Positions 1-13,100 of a DNA stretch of 64,000 nucleotides are shown here, in pieces. Position numbers and translations under genes: made by a program. Below the pieces are notes generated by a model, which worked only from the letters and a program-made list of their open reading frames with translations, was not told where the DNA came from and did no database searches. Origin of the DNA: Lonicera japonica (lineage: Eukaryota > Streptophyta > Magnoliopsida > Dipsacales > Caprifoliaceae); assembly GCA_021464415.1 (NCBI GenBank), contig CM038468.1:558001-622000 (forward strand). The letters run 5' to 3'. Position 1 is the first letter of the stretch. Each line of letters begins with the position of its first letter.

Positions 1-1646
1 TGGTGGGATGGGAGACTGTTTCTAGGTGTAAAAGAGCTGGAGGTTTGGGCATTGGTAATTTGATTAAGAGGAATGAGGCCCTTTTGGGCAAGTGGTTGTG
101 GCGATTTATGGTTGAACAAAACGCCTTTTGGTATTCCATTATCAAAAGTAAATATGGAGTGCGAGACAATGAGTGGAGTTCTAAAGCAGTGGTTAGAGGG
201 TCATTTCGTAATCTGTGGAACGCAATTTCAAGAGGATTTGACAAGTTCGAAAGGAATATTCAGTTCAAGGTCGGAGATGGTTCACATATTCGATTTTGGT
301 TAGATAGATGGTTGGGAGAGGCTTCCTTGGCAGTGCAGTTTCCCCAGTTACACAGAGTGGCAGTCAATTCAAGAGCTTTAATAGCCGATTATATATGCTG
401 GGTTTCAGATAACAGCTTCACATGGAACATTGTATTCCGTATAAATTTTTCGGAATAGGAAGAAAATGAGTATATGTTGCTGATGGGGTTAATTAATAAT
501 TTGGAGATATCTAGACGTGGGAGGGATTCCAGAATATGGGAAAAAGATAAAACCGGGTTATTTTCTGCAAAGTCATTCTTTGAAGTTCTTTCACAGTCAA
601 ATGCAGAAGGAAATTTTGAACCATTCAACATGATTTGGAAGAACGGAATTCCGACAAAGGTTAAGGTTTTGGCTTGGTTAGCTGCTTTAAAGAAAGTTAA
701 TACAGCAGATCTAGTGCAGCTAAGAAAACCGTATCTACAATCCTCTCCGTTTTGGTGTGTTATGTGTAAAAGAGAGGGAGAGTGCATTGATCATTTTTTA
801 GTTCATTGCTCGTTCATTCACATCATTTGGTGTAACATTTGTAGATAGTTACGTTTGATTACAGCTTTTCCAAATTCTTGGTGTAGTTTACTCTCAGCAA
901 AGTGGTATTTAAAGGGTGTTAACCATGATATTCATTACGGTTCCTTCTCCAAACAGCTTAAGCTTTTGGGAGAAATGATTCTTAACATGGTATCAGATGT
1001 TGGTTTTCTGGGCGGTCCAAGGTTCAAGCCTTGGCACCTCCATTCTCCATTTGTTAATTCGAAATTTGTTTGCTCTCCACGTGCGAGTATAGGGTTGCAC
1101 GTGAGGGAGGGTGTTAACCATGATATTCTTTACGATTCCTTCTCCAAATAGCTTAAGCTTTTGGAAGAGATGATTTCTAACAAAGGGCAACAAACGAAGA
1201 CTAAAACATTACGGAGAAGTTGTTGTATGGCAGTTTTATGGTGTGTGTGGAGGGAAAGGAATTCTAGACTGTTTGATGACAAGGAGGCTAATAATGAGGT
1301 AGTTTGGCAGAAGGTCAAGGTCACGGCTTCGTTGTGGGCATATTCTTCTAAAGTGTTTGGTGTTGTTTCCTTGTCAAATATTGCCAGAGATTGGACAGCT
1401 GCAGTGCTATAGGAGGAGTGTAGTTTATTAAGTTTTGATTGTTTAGTTTTGGCAGGTTTCATATGTTGAAGGCTTGAATGCTTGATATTAGGCTGGTTGT
1501 AGTTTGCTGGGCTATAGTGTCCTTTTTTACTTTCTTTTTTGTTTTTTTGTGGGTTGTTGGTGGACTTCTCGTTCACTTTAAGTCCTCCTCCTGCTTGTAT
1601 TTGATTCTCTTTAATCTATATAAGCTTTGTTTCTGATCAAAAAAAC
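1..1646 (+). mobile_element. LINE (L1-type) 3' part: reverse transcriptase C-terminus, zf-RVT, 3' UTR
   Basis: Decayed ORF2 of a plant non-LTR retrotransposon; the 5' part lies outside the window. Frame 3-458 shows the region just after the RT core (GGLGIGNLIKRNEALLGKWL, then VGDGSHIRFWLDRW). An in-frame TAG at 456-458 stands where family members usually have Trp. The frame then continues to 848 with the zf-RVT zinc-binding segment (FWCVMCKREGECIDHF). The C-terminal end (AVLWCVWRERNSRLF) is at 1188-1412. Between 848 and 1188 the ORF is split by a TRIM insertion. The 3' UTR ends in a short A-run near 1639-1646. Several stops show it is inactive. The LINE assignment is firm; the subclade is not determined. 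Confidence 0.85.
917..1182 (+). mobile_element. TRIM retrotransposon 1, complete, nested in LINE ORF2
   Basis: Terminal-repeat retrotransposon in miniature. The two 71-bp LTRs (917-987 and 1112-1182) both begin TGTTAACCATGATATTC and end in TAACA. Directly after the 5' LTR is TGGTATCAGA (988-997), complementary to the initiator-Met tRNA 3' end, as a primer-binding site. A purine tract (gtgagggaggg) precedes the 3' LTR. The five bases before (912-916) and after (1183-1187) are both aaggg, a perfect TSD. No coding capacity; mobilised in trans by an unknown LTR element. The LINE reading frame resumes on the far side, so TRIM insertion post-dates LINE insertion. Confidence 0.92.
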
Positions 1647-2859
1647 AGTTTACTTGCACAGACTGGATGGGTATTGTGTGAAACAATATTATCCAAGACC
1701 AATGGGTATGGGAATAGTAGGAATTTGTAAGAAATGGCTTGGAATGGGGAGGGAGAGAGTCTAACGTCATACTACCATAGGACAGGGGTCGTAAAACTTT
1801 AAACTACATTTATACTGTGAAGAAAGTGGAAATCAAGGTAAAATGTTATCAAATAAGTTTCGAGTCAAAGCTCCCTCTCCCGTCTGATAGACAACCCCTG
1901 CCAACTTTAAGTGGTCGTTACAACATCAGTTGGGTTAGTAGCTATTGGGAATTAAAAAAAAGAAAAAGATTAGCTGACCACTGGAATGAGATCCACTAAC
2001 CTATCAGAAAGAAAATCTCCTGCCCCTCGACATTACCTGTGCACACGTATTTGGATAGTATAATTTATATTCTATCAAAGCCTATATTTATGCCATCCAT
2101 TTTGGGTGGTCTTAGAAAAGTGTGTTACCTTTACCCTGCCATGTCCCTAACGCGTCCATGGCATGTTGGAGCGGGTGCCACTGTCCAATATATTTTAAAT
2201 GCTAAACAAACCTGAAACGCCGTGCATTATGTCAGTACATATTTGAGCCCTTACAAGTGTCTGAGGAGTAACTTACACGGGAACTTCACCTCCTACGTAT
2301 AATCAAGTGCTTCCTAGGAGCAGATAGTCCTGTCAGAGGAGCTGAGGGGTGATGTCCTTGCGTTATGTACCTTAATCTATAGCATTAGCCCCATGAGTAT
2401 TAATGTGGTATTGCTGTGAAACTGTTCGGAGAAATTAGTGAAGGGTGCTCATGGTAGTTTATAGATTTTTAAGCTATTTCATTACCTTGTTCGGGGAATT
2501 AAGTTACTAGAAATCCTACTGGCACCCCATATACTATTGCTATAGCAGCAAACAGTGAGACTACTTTGTTGATGGCCTTTTCAGTTTTTGTGTCCAATAT
2601 TCATTGCTGACCCAACTATTTTGACCTCCCCTTGTAAGCAAGATGAGGTTACATAATTTCAAACATTGAGCAGTGCGTCATTCTTCTTTTTCATGGCCAA
2701 TAATTGTCTGGGCAACAAGACAAGGCAGGGAACCATATGGTTTAAAGTGTGCATGTCTTATTTCCTTGTTAAATATGGTCTTGAGTGAATTACACTTATT
2801 TTGGTTTTACGTGATGCAAAATCCTTGTAACTTCGTTGCAATCTATTTTGTTCTTGTAG
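1647..2859. other. No gene recognised (upstream or intronic to the gene ending at 5994)
   Basis: Only short ORFs, none with recognisable motifs or a consistent splice pattern. If the + strand gene at 2860-5994 has its normal 5' exons, this is the intron or upstream DNA before its first visible exon; the acceptor ttcttgtag ends at 2859. Confidence 0.4.
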
Positions 2860-5800
2860 GCTTTTAATAGGGAATATTCCAAAAAGATGGACTATCCATC
2901 AAATGGTGTTTCCATTCTCGGATGCATTAGGCCTACCTTTGTGGATGAAGAATTATATTTGCGAAGGCTATTCAGTGGTGAAGATAGTGATGGCTACACC
3001 TCGGACTGGTCTGGTATTTGATGCTCAACTATAAACTGCTACAATGGAGCTAAATTTTGTTACCTAATTAAAACTAGAGCTAACTATGGTTCTTTTCCTT
3101 TTCTTGGTTCTTCCTTTTTGAACCACAAGGCTAAATTTTTAAATTAGGAATACAGAGCACATACTTTTAATTTTTTTTTTTGTTAATAACCATCTGATGG
3201 ATGGTGAATACCGTAGATGTTTTCATGAACCTCAAGTGATCCTTTTATTGTTATAATCTGTTTTTCTTTCCCCAGAGAGGTTGCTAGTGCTTGACCCATT
3301 GTCCTGAGTGATGGTTTAATGTAGCTGAAGTGTAGAGAAAAGAAGAGAAATAAAAAGAATTGAAGGAGAAATAAAATAGATTGCTTTATGCCCAGTTATT
3401 GCTTAGTACTAGAATTTGTTTTGTAGTAGTTAGAAACTACATGCTTACTTCATCTGCTGGATTTAAGCATTCATCACATCACTCATCTGTAGATGACGAA
3501 CTTTTGAGATCGTACAATGAAGATGATGGAAACTTCAGTGGCTCAACTATCCACAGGCTTGAGATTATGAGAATAGAGCTGTTCTCTGTATACGGTGTTC
3601 AGGTGTGTTCACCATTCACCTTCTCATATTTCTAGGCCTTCCCGATTAGATTGATTCTTAGTAGAGTTTTATTATTCTTTTTTGAAATATTACCTCAAAA
3701 TATTTTCATGGAATCCGAAACAAAAGTACAGTTTTATATATATGACATCATCTATTTGTTACACTATATAAAGCTCTATTGTTAGGCAAGCTCAACTGTG
3801 TATGTTTTTGTAATTTTTTTTTCTACGCGATAATATTCCTCTTATGAAAACGAGTTTATATTTGATTAGTGTTACAAGTCACGTGATGTTAAAAAATTAT
3901 TTCTAAAATTCTAGGCATGATAGAGCCATGTCTATTCTTTGGAGAAATGTTTCTGATGTAGGAAAAGTGAATGTGTGACCACTATTGAACAAATTGAGGC
4001 CAAATTTTATGTGGGGTTTCTGATGTAGGAAAAGTGAATGTGTGACCACTATTGAACAAATTGAGACCAAATTTTATGTGGGCCAGTGGAAACTTATTAG
4101 GGTTCTGAGTACTGATTATGATCAGGGTTCTGGCTAAATTTCATGGTATATAATTACCAAAATAACTTTGGCTGCTAAGTGAAAAAAAAATAAATAAACC
4201 AACTATTAGAGTTCAGAGCATCCAACCCAAAACCAATTGGCTATGGGTGGAGTAGCCCCTAGATCTTATATATTGCTTTCTGAGGATCCATTATAGGCCC
4301 CCTCACGAGTAGCATAATTTTGAGCCTAACATGTGGACTGTTCATATTGGGTGACGTGGAGCCCGTGTGGCTGTTGGGCCTTCGCACAATGAACAGCCTT
4401 CCCTCTGATACCATATTAGAGTTCGGAGCATCCAACCCAAAACCAATTGGCTATGGGTGGAGTAGCCCCGAGATCTTATATATTGCTTTGTGAGAATCCA
4501 TTTTCCCGATGTGGGATTTATCGTCTCAACACCAACATCAATAGACTAATGGTAAAGATATCTTGTTTGACAAATGTGTGCTCCTCGTCAATACTTATGA
4601 ACATAAAATGTATCTTGTTTAAAAAGAGATGCACATGTTATCAGCATATCTAACTATTTAATGGACAAAGTGATCTTTTCGGACAAGATTCAACTTCTTT
4701 TGAACACTCATCTACAAAATTCTATTTTTTTCTGCAGTCATCAATTAGCTTGCAAGATTTTAGAGATGCAGAGCCTGATGTTCTTGTCCACTCAACTCCG
4801 GTATTTGTAGAGCGCTTCATTGAGAAGGGGACGATGTCTGATTTTGCTCTTAGAGCTCTTTGCAAAAAAAAGGGACTTCATGTTGAGGTAATAGTTTGAT
4901 TTTGTTGACCTCTTGGTTCTTCCTTCAGTTAATATGCATCAGGTTCCACGCTTCATTGCCTTGCTTTATTAGACACTTTTATCTGTAGACCAAATGGCAT
5001 GTTAGATTCTTTTCAACAATAGAATGGTTTAGATCACTTGTTTTGACACTCAAAAGAGAGTGAAGTTCACCTTGTATGCATAAAAATTTGCCGGAGCACA
5101 ATTATGGTTTATGAAATATAGATAAAACCCGGTGCTTTCTTTTGACACTGCTTTGTAGCTTTTGCACCATCATCGTATCAGTGTTCAACCAACAGATACT
5201 TTTCCATGGCACAACTAGCAATTCAGTGGAAGCCTACTCTTTTCCATGTAAACCAATTAGACGTAAATCATTCCGGGGAAGAATTTGTTTTCAATTTCCT
5301 CGTTTCTGTTGATTTATTTCTTTGCTTTTATATTGCTTGCATGTGCACATACACATACACATACAGATAAATTTGTGATTAGCATTTTGAGTATCCTGAT
5401 TTTGCCTGCGCACGGGTCTTTGCAGGGAGCAAATTTAATAGGAGTGGACAGTCTGGGAATGGACGTTAGAGTTTTCTCTGGCACAGAAGTACAAACTCAT
5501 CGATTTCCCTTCAAAGTCCGGGTAAGCAAGTTAGTGCTGGAAATTATATGGTATCTAATGTTAGTTATGTATCATATGTTGACATTGTAAACTTTCATTT
5601 AAAGAAACAACTTAAATCTTGAAGAAAACTAGATGACCGAGAAAAAGAAGAAAAAACTGGCAGAGTTTTTTCTTACAAAACCTAAGATAAAAGCCGATTA
5701 CCTCTCTCCCATATGCACACTAGCACACATTTGTAAGGAAATATATCTGATGAAAAACACATAGGTTAAGTTTTTGCATCTCAATTTAAGTTCAAGGGGA

Positions 5801-5994
5801 TAGAAGCCTCAATACTCATGCTTCTGATAGAGGATTCTTGATTATATGTATGTATGTATCTATATATGCAGGCAACGTCCGAGAGGGCTGCTGAGAAACA
5901 GATACAGCAACTACTGTTCCCACGTTCACGTCGAAAGAAAGCCATTGGGAGTCGTGTGGATGCACTTTCAGATGCCGACCACCAACACTTCTAA
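2860..5994 (+). CDS. Last five exons of a PNPOx-like (FMN split-barrel) family protein, 5' partial
   Basis: Five exons with GT-AG borders and matching phases: 2860-3013, 3427-3602 (acceptor could be 3427 or 3430), 4738-4887, 5426-5521 and 5872-5994 (TAA 5992-5994). Together they encode about 232 residues. Conserved-looking stretches are NGVSILGCIRPTFVDEELYL, MRIELFSVYGVQ, DAEPDVLVHSTPVFVERF, ANLIGVDSLGMDVRVFSG, HRFPFKVRATSERAAEKQ and a basic end LLFPRSRRKK. From memory this resembles the C-terminal part of plant proteins annotated as pyridoxamine-5'-phosphate-oxidase family (Arabidopsis At1g51560/At3g21140 type, probably plastid). The FMN-binding barrel would be encoded by upstream exons that I do not see, so the catalytic role cannot be judged. 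The visible exons have no stop or frameshift. Intron 2-3 carries a tandem duplication and a TRIM. It is convergent with the SLC35F-like gene. Confidence 0.6.
3951..4084. repeat. Two-copy 67-bp tandem duplication in an intron
   Basis: The segment starting ttctgatgtaggaaaagtga at 3951 is repeated head to tail at 4018, with about one mismatch in the shared part. It lies in the intron between exons 3427-3602 and 4738-4887. No function seen. Confidence 0.85.
4204..4531 (-). mobile_element. TRIM retrotransposon 2, minus orientation, in an intron
   Basis: Read on the minus strand, a 118-bp 5' LTR (4531-4414) starts TGTTGAGACG and is followed by TGGTATCAGAGG (primer-binding site, 4413-4402). A short non-coding middle follows, then a second LTR (about 4297-4204) that lacks its first ~24 bases. 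Both LTRs share the stretch from AAAGCAATATATAAGATCT to the end. Flanks are identical: ccaac at 4199-4203 and at 4532-4536, a perfect 5-bp TSD. Different LTR sequence from TRIM 1. It sits inside the + strand gene's intron in antisense orientation. Confidence 0.9.
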
Positions 5995-7144
5995 ATTATC
6001 CAGATGCTACTATTTAGGTCTCCTTAAAACAAATTTTAAGAATAAATTTTTGGGGAAATGTATGTTTACCAATAATTCCATCAAGAGTTGAGTAATACCT
6101 ACTTCCTTTCTCTCTGTTTCTTGTTAACCAAAATTTTTGTTCTAATTCGGTTTTAAGTTTCTTTACAACATCTCTACTAGAAAGACAAAATTTTGTCAAT
6201 TTTTTTTTGATATATGAGAAAATGTTGGAACAACTCATGTCTTTTGTCAATTTTGTATGCTCTGTCAATCCTATATGTAAATGGATTGTACATAAAACAG
6301 AGCAAAATTTTCTTTTTATGGTCGTAGGGTTCCTCTCTAGAGTACTACTTAAAATTGACATTTCAGAATGGACTAATGATGCACAAATCCGTGTAAAGAT
6401 CTGTTGGCATACAATTACAATAATTTCTCTGTAATTTCATTTTACGTTTGGCATTATCAGTAACCTTTTTTGACAGTTTATGGTAGCAGGCCCAAGTTAT
6501 TTTATTTTCATGTTTAATAAAGCTAAAATGGGTAGCATATTGACTTTAATTTCATCAATGGCCCCAAAAATATATTTAGTATCGTACGATTTGATATAAA
6601 TTCTTAAAAAGTAAGGACGTCCCAACAAGAAAAAGAGACTCAAATTTTGAGATGCAGAGCAGCTACCACTTTTATCAGCTCACTTCAGAGGTCGTTATTC
6701 GCAATGGACCAGCCAGTCACTGAGGATTTACAGACTCAACAACATCAGCAGACATTAAACTAACTCATAGAAAGATGTGTCAATTTGCTCCGGTCCATAA
6801 TTCACTTTCAAGTGTGCGAACAGCGTAACAGAAAAACATTACACTTTCAGAATCTCAGCAGATTCCATGTCCATTCTCATCTTTGACCTCTTGGTGTTTA
6901 GGTAACACTTCAACTCACATTTCGGAAAGAGACCAGAGACGTCTTTTCTAAAACTAAACCAAAAAATAACTAGCAAAAATTGAACTTGAAAGGAAAATAA
7001 CTGCTCATGCACATTTTCGGCTAACTTGCGCTCAAATAGTTCATTGAAGACTGCGAAAAAAATGAAGAGATTATTCGAGGGAGGGAAAATAGAACACTAC
7101 TAAATATAATTTGCCCCCCTTGATCATCTTTCTCCATGTTATTT
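5995..7144. other. Intergenic space between two convergent genes
   Basis: Lies between the stop codon of the + gene (5994) and the stop codon of the - gene (7145). AT-rich with short ORFs only; both 3' UTRs and poly(A) sites must lie here, but I cannot place them from sequence alone. Confidence 0.5.
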
Positions 7145-10100
7145 TTACTTTCCGGTGGCACCTTCCTTTCCCGCAAGGCTGGTGGAACCAAAATCAAGCT
7201 GCTTGCTGTTATCACCTCTTCTTGAGTTCCCAGATCCAAGTCTCTTATAATTATCCAAATCAGAGCGACCACCACTAGCAGCCTCTTCATCGAAATGCTT
7301 GCTCTGCTCAGCCTCTTCGTCAGCCACCTCAGCAAGGTTTTGTTCCACTTCTTTATCCCCTCTGCAGTAGTAGTCAGTTTAGAAACATATATTTAGCCAA
7401 ATATTCTGTTTGTCAAAAAAACTTAAACAGCCTAGACTAAAATGGGCAGACATTGGCATGGAAAAAATGCCAGAATAAACAGGAACATAAATGCTAGGGT
7501 CTTATTTTCTATTTCGAAATCAAATAAATAACCCTTCTTTAATAATCCTTGGATTTCGCCTATGCATGCAGGGGCAATGGAGCTAAAATCTGACAAACAT
7601 AAATTAGATCATCCTAATTTGTGTTTTGGGGAGAGAGTTGAGCATTCTTGGTATGGTTGTTAATACAGAGAAAAAAGCTCAAACAGAGAGATTAGATGAG
7701 AGAGAGAAAGAAAGAGAAGAATGACAACTTCAAGATTTTTAGTGATGGTTCCTCTCTTAAATGGCTATATGTATCTCTCGATGTCCTCCTGGACTAGCTC
7801 AATCATCCAGTGAATGATAAAATTATGAACTTGTGAGCTGAGCTCGTTTAGCACTTGGCTTATATGCTGCGAGTAAGTGAGGGTATTTAGAGCTGGGGTG
7901 GGTGAGTTGGGAGCTTTTCCTAGCAGATCGCTTTCAGTGGAATGAGAAAATGTGCAAATGCGGCTTTCCTAATCTGCATGCATGCTAAGTTACTTTTGCC
8001 CTATGATGCACGGACACTCTCCCGGAGGGCGCGTATCCTGCCCGACACGTGTCCGACACGTGTCCGACACGCGGACACGCTCGGACACGTGAGGGACACG
8101 CGTGTCGGAGAGTGTCCAATTGTTTATTAATTTTTTTTTTTCACGGACACGCTGGGGACACGCTATGGACACGCTGGGGACACGCTAGGGACACGCCGAG
8201 GACACGTAAAAAGGGGTCAATGTTCAAAATAACTAAAAATATGGGGTGAAAATAATAATAATAATAAAACTTAAAAATAAAACAAACAGAACAAATATCA
8301 TTTCTCTCTTAATGTTGAGTTTAATGAGTGATTGTTATTTTTATATTCTCCTTTTGGTTTCTATTATTCTATGGAACAACTTAGTTTATGTAATTATATA
8401 TGTTCTTTTATGCTTTAATTATAGAACAATCTTTGTGATGCTTTAATTATGGAACAACGTACTGATCATGTTTTGAATATTTGCCATTTGGGCTATTAAT
8501 GCAATCTATTTTCATTTTATTGAATTCTTAAATATTTATAATGTTTATTGCATATATATATATATATAACATTAATTAATTAAGAACGTGTCCCCCCCAC
8601 GTGTCGTGTCCTACATTTTGGAAAAATCGCGTGTCGCGTGTCGTGTCAAAACGCGTATCGCGTGTCGCGTCCGTGCTTCATAGCTTTTGCCCCAATTATT
8701 GAGCAGCTCTATTTTGAGCATTCATATATGCTTGCTGAACTCATGCTGAGATCCTAAGATGGCTGTAATCTAGACCCAGGTCATAGCTTCACATTGTACT
8801 GCCCGGTAAACCAGCAAAAAACAGATGATTGAATAACAAAATGTTGGAGCTTGTTGAGTTGGAAACATACCCTGAATAAACAACCAGCCCAACAACAACA
8901 GCAGCGAAGGCTATGAAGTACATCCAATCAACCTGAAAGACAGAACATTTGCCTTCAGATATACTTCGACTCTGATATGAAATTTTTGCTAAGCATGTTA
9001 TGTTACTGTTACAAACCTTCTCATGGTATGCGAAGACGCGGATCGAAACAGACCACATGTCTGATGTCAGCAAAGACAGGTTCAGCATCGTGGACCCACA
9101 CATCTGCCACGATTGGAAAAAGCAAGAACTTCAGGACAAAAACGACTAATAAAGGTGTATCATACCCAACACATACAACTACACGTGGAAAACATATTAC
9201 ATTGATTAATTATAAGATCATTGGCCGAAATCATTATCAAAACAGATCACAAGCTTTTGAGTCTCGCATATTTTTCAGTTGGGACACTTGAATTTAGAAT
9301 CAAGAAATGCGTTCAAAAGTATTTCAGTCAATTTACTATTATTTGTTGACATAATTAGTTAACAACTTCTTATAAAGAATGAGCCCCAGGTGCTAGCTTA
9401 ATGGTTATGCATCTGCCCCTGTATGGGTCAGGTTTGACCCACCTTCCCTCCACTCCCCTCCCCCTCAACTCGAACCATTTGTCCATCCTATAGTGGACCT
9501 CTTGAATTGAGAAAAAAAGCCTTTCTATAAAGGACCAATGTGCTAATTTGGAACTGTGTCCTTAAGCCTCAGCCCCTCATCACGTGGCTTACTGTCACGG
9601 GGTGCCTTCCAACAGCCTTCCAACAGCACTCGTGACCGACACCGACTACACTTCATCAGCACCGTGCATGCACCCGAGTGCAGCACGGCCCATCAGGTGA
9701 TCCAGCGTCATCTAGTTTTATTATTGTGTTTAGGTTTCTCATATGTAAATATTGTTTCCATGTAATTAGATCTAGGAGTTTCCTTTGTAGTTGTATTGCA
9801 TTTCCTTTGTAAAAGTTTTCTTGTAACTTGTAAGACCCAACGTGCACTGCTACAACTTTGGTATTTTCATTAAGTGGTTATATGTGGGGATAAGACTATC
9901 TGCCTCACACCCGAGTTGCCTACCAGTGCACGTTGTTTAGCACTTTGTTTTCAAGCTCTTACTTTCTTTCCATGTAATCTCATTTCTTGCAATGAAGTAA
10001 TCTCAATTTGTGCTCACGCTCTATTTAAAATTACTGTTGTTGCATGTTGTTCGTTGATTGTAAATAAAATTCGATCACACTCGACCGAGCTATCAGTTAG

Positions 10101-13100
10101 CACGGTCACTCACGTGGCCTCCTTTGTGCCATCAAAGGACGCCCCGTGACACTTGGTATCAGAGGGATTGTTTTCGATTGCTGCATTGTAAAACCCAGTT
10201 AGTGTATTTTGCTACGTTGCGATGGGAACCAATAGCCAGAGAATCGAAGCCCTCGAAAGAAATGTTGGCTCGCTAATGGAGAAAATGGGCGGAACACCCT
10301 CTCTCCTCGATCGTGTACAAAGTTTGGAGTTACGTACCCAAACTATCCCAGCAGGGGATGCATCGGGTAGCTCGCCCGCACTTGTCGATCGCATACAGGA
10401 TTTGGAGGAAGGCCTCCAAAATCTTCAGGGAATCCCACCAGGGGGTAACTTTGGGGAGATGGCGGTCGCTAACTCACCAGTTGGAGGTGGGGAGCGCACA
10501 AAGATAAAAGTGCCCAAACCCAAAGCATTCACCGGTGTTCGTGATGCTAGGGAATTAGAAAATTTTGTTTTTGACATGGAACAATATTTCCGTGCAACAA
10601 AGGTCGACGAGGAGGAAACGAAGATATCCTCTGCGTCCATGTACTTGTCTGGGGATGCCAAATTATGGTGGCGGAACAAGTACAACGAGGTTCAAGCTGG
10701 GGAGTGCGAGATTAACACTTGGGAGGATCTGAAAAAAGAGTTGCGTGATCGATTCCTTCCCGAAAACAACTCCCATAAGCGCGACAAGAACTCCTTCAAA
10801 CGAAGCACTTAGGGAGCATCAAGGAGTACGTCAATGCGTTCACCACCATCATGCTAGATATCCACAATATGAATGATGCTGATAGACTATTCTTCTTCAT
10901 GATCGGGTTACAACCGTGGGCCAAAACAGAGCTAAATCGTAGACAAGTGAAGACGCTACCTCAAGCCATATCAGCCGCTGAATGCTTGCAAGATTACACC
11001 ACCGGTCCTAAAACAAATGTTCCAAGAAATGGACAAGCGAAGAATGCGGGGGAGAGAAAACAGAATTATCCGGCCAAACCTGATTGGAGAGGCAACACAC
11101 CCACCAGGCCATTTAACCAGCAAAATAATTTCAAGAATGGGAACAAGTTCACAGGGAATTCCCAAACCGGCAATAATGGGAAAAAGCCCGTCAGCCCCGG
11201 AACGTGCTACTTGTGCCACGGTGCTCATTTCATGGCCAATTGTCCCGATAAACAACTCTTAAGTGCTCTCGTCGCCAGGGGTGGCGGCATGCTTCCCAAA
11301 GCCCCAGCTGCCTCCAGACAATCGCATCGTACTCAGCAAAATGACCACGCCGAGTCTGAAGAAGAAACTGAAGAGTATGAGGGAGCATCATTGGGTGCCT
11401 ATCAGGGGCAATTCGTGCACTCTTGCAACGCAGTAACGGTTGAAGAAGATCCCCGACAAGAAGAAAAGGTGGAGCCATCCTCAAAAGGGAAAGCAGGTGT
11501 GGGGAAGAGTCCTCAGAGAAACGGTCTGATGTATGTTGATATCAAGATCAACGGAAAGCCGATTCAGGCCATGGTGGACACAGGCGCAACGCATAACTAC
11601 CTGGCGAGCACTGAAGTTGAACGGTTACGCTTTATCTTAGAAAAAGGAGTGGGTCGTGTGAAGGCCATCAACTCAGCCGCCCAACCTGTCGCCGGAATGG
11701 CGAAATCTGTGTTAGTAAAAGTGGGTCCTTACGAAGGGAGAACTAATTTCTCAGTTGTGGTAATGGACGACTTCAAGGTTATCTTGGGGGTAGAGTTTTT
11801 GAGAGAAACTAAGGCTAGCTCATGCCCAGCACAAATAGCCTCATGATGCTCGGCAAGAACCCATGCGTTATCCCGGTGATGACCCCGTCAAGCAGTGGGA
11901 AGTTTTTATCAGCAATTCAATTGAAGAAGGGCATCAAGCACGATAATCCCACTTTTGTGGCTGCACTAAAATGGGATGAAATTCAAGAGACATCAGGACC
12001 CTTGCCGAGATCCATTAGACAAGTGTTAACCGAATTTGAAGATGTGATGCCCGAGAATCTTCCAAAGAAGTTACATCCTCGTAGAGAAATAGATCATCAA
12101 ATCGAACTTCTGCCAGGTACCAAACCTCCAGTTCATGTAGCATATCAAATGTCTCAACCCGAACTAGCAGAACTTCAAAAACAGCTGAAGGAGCTATTGG
12201 ATGCGGGGTTAGTGCAACCAGCCAAATCGCCTTATGGAGCTCCTGTCCTCTTTCAGAAGAAACAAGACGGTTCTCTAAGGATGTACGTTGATTATTGAGC
12301 TCTCAACAAGGTGACCATAAGGAATAACTATCCTATCCCTCTAGTCACCGATTGCTTCGATCAACTCAGTCGGGCAAAAATATTCACAAAGCTTGATCTC
12401 AGATCCGGATATTGGCAAGTTCGTATTGCAGCAAGGGACGAGGGAAAAACCACGTGTGTCACAAGATATGGAGCCTATGAATTTCTGGTTATGCCATTTG
12501 GGCTCACTAATGCTCCAGCCACCTTCAGCACTCTGATGAATCAAGTTCTCAGGGATTATTTGGATGATTTCGTCGTGGTCTACCTCGACGATATTGTGGT
12601 TTTTAGCGAAAGCATGGAGGAACATGAACAACACCTGAGGAGGGTATTAGAAAGACTTCAAAAGCATGAGTTGTATCTCAAACTATCGAAATGTTCTTTT
12701 GCGCAGAAACGTATCAAGTTCTTAGGCCACATCATCGAACAGGGGAAAGTGCAGATGGATCCGGTTAAGGTCAAAGTCATACAGGAGTGGCGGGCGCCCT
12801 CGAATGTGTCCGAACTCCGTTCTTTTCTAGGACTCGCCAATTACTATAGGAAGTTCGTGAAGAACTACTCGAGTATTGCAATGCCCCTAACGGAACTCTT
12901 AAAGAAGTTGAAAGCTTGGGATTGGTCGACGAGTTGCCAAGCTGCCTTCGATGCTCTGAAGAGGGCCATGTCCGAAAATCCCGTTCTTGCACTGCCAGAT
13001 GTGACTAAGCCGTTTGAAGTGCATACTGATGCATCGGATGCAGCCCTAGGAGGAGTCTTGATGCAGGAAAGTCACCCGGTAGCTTATGAGAGTCGAAAGC

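Noticed and set aside
4447..4653. 68-codon plus-strand ORF
   Set aside because: It overlaps the LTR of TRIM 2 and has no homology signal.
9380..9460. Second tRNA-like sequence
   Set aside because: Same reasons: a SINE head, not a functional tRNA.
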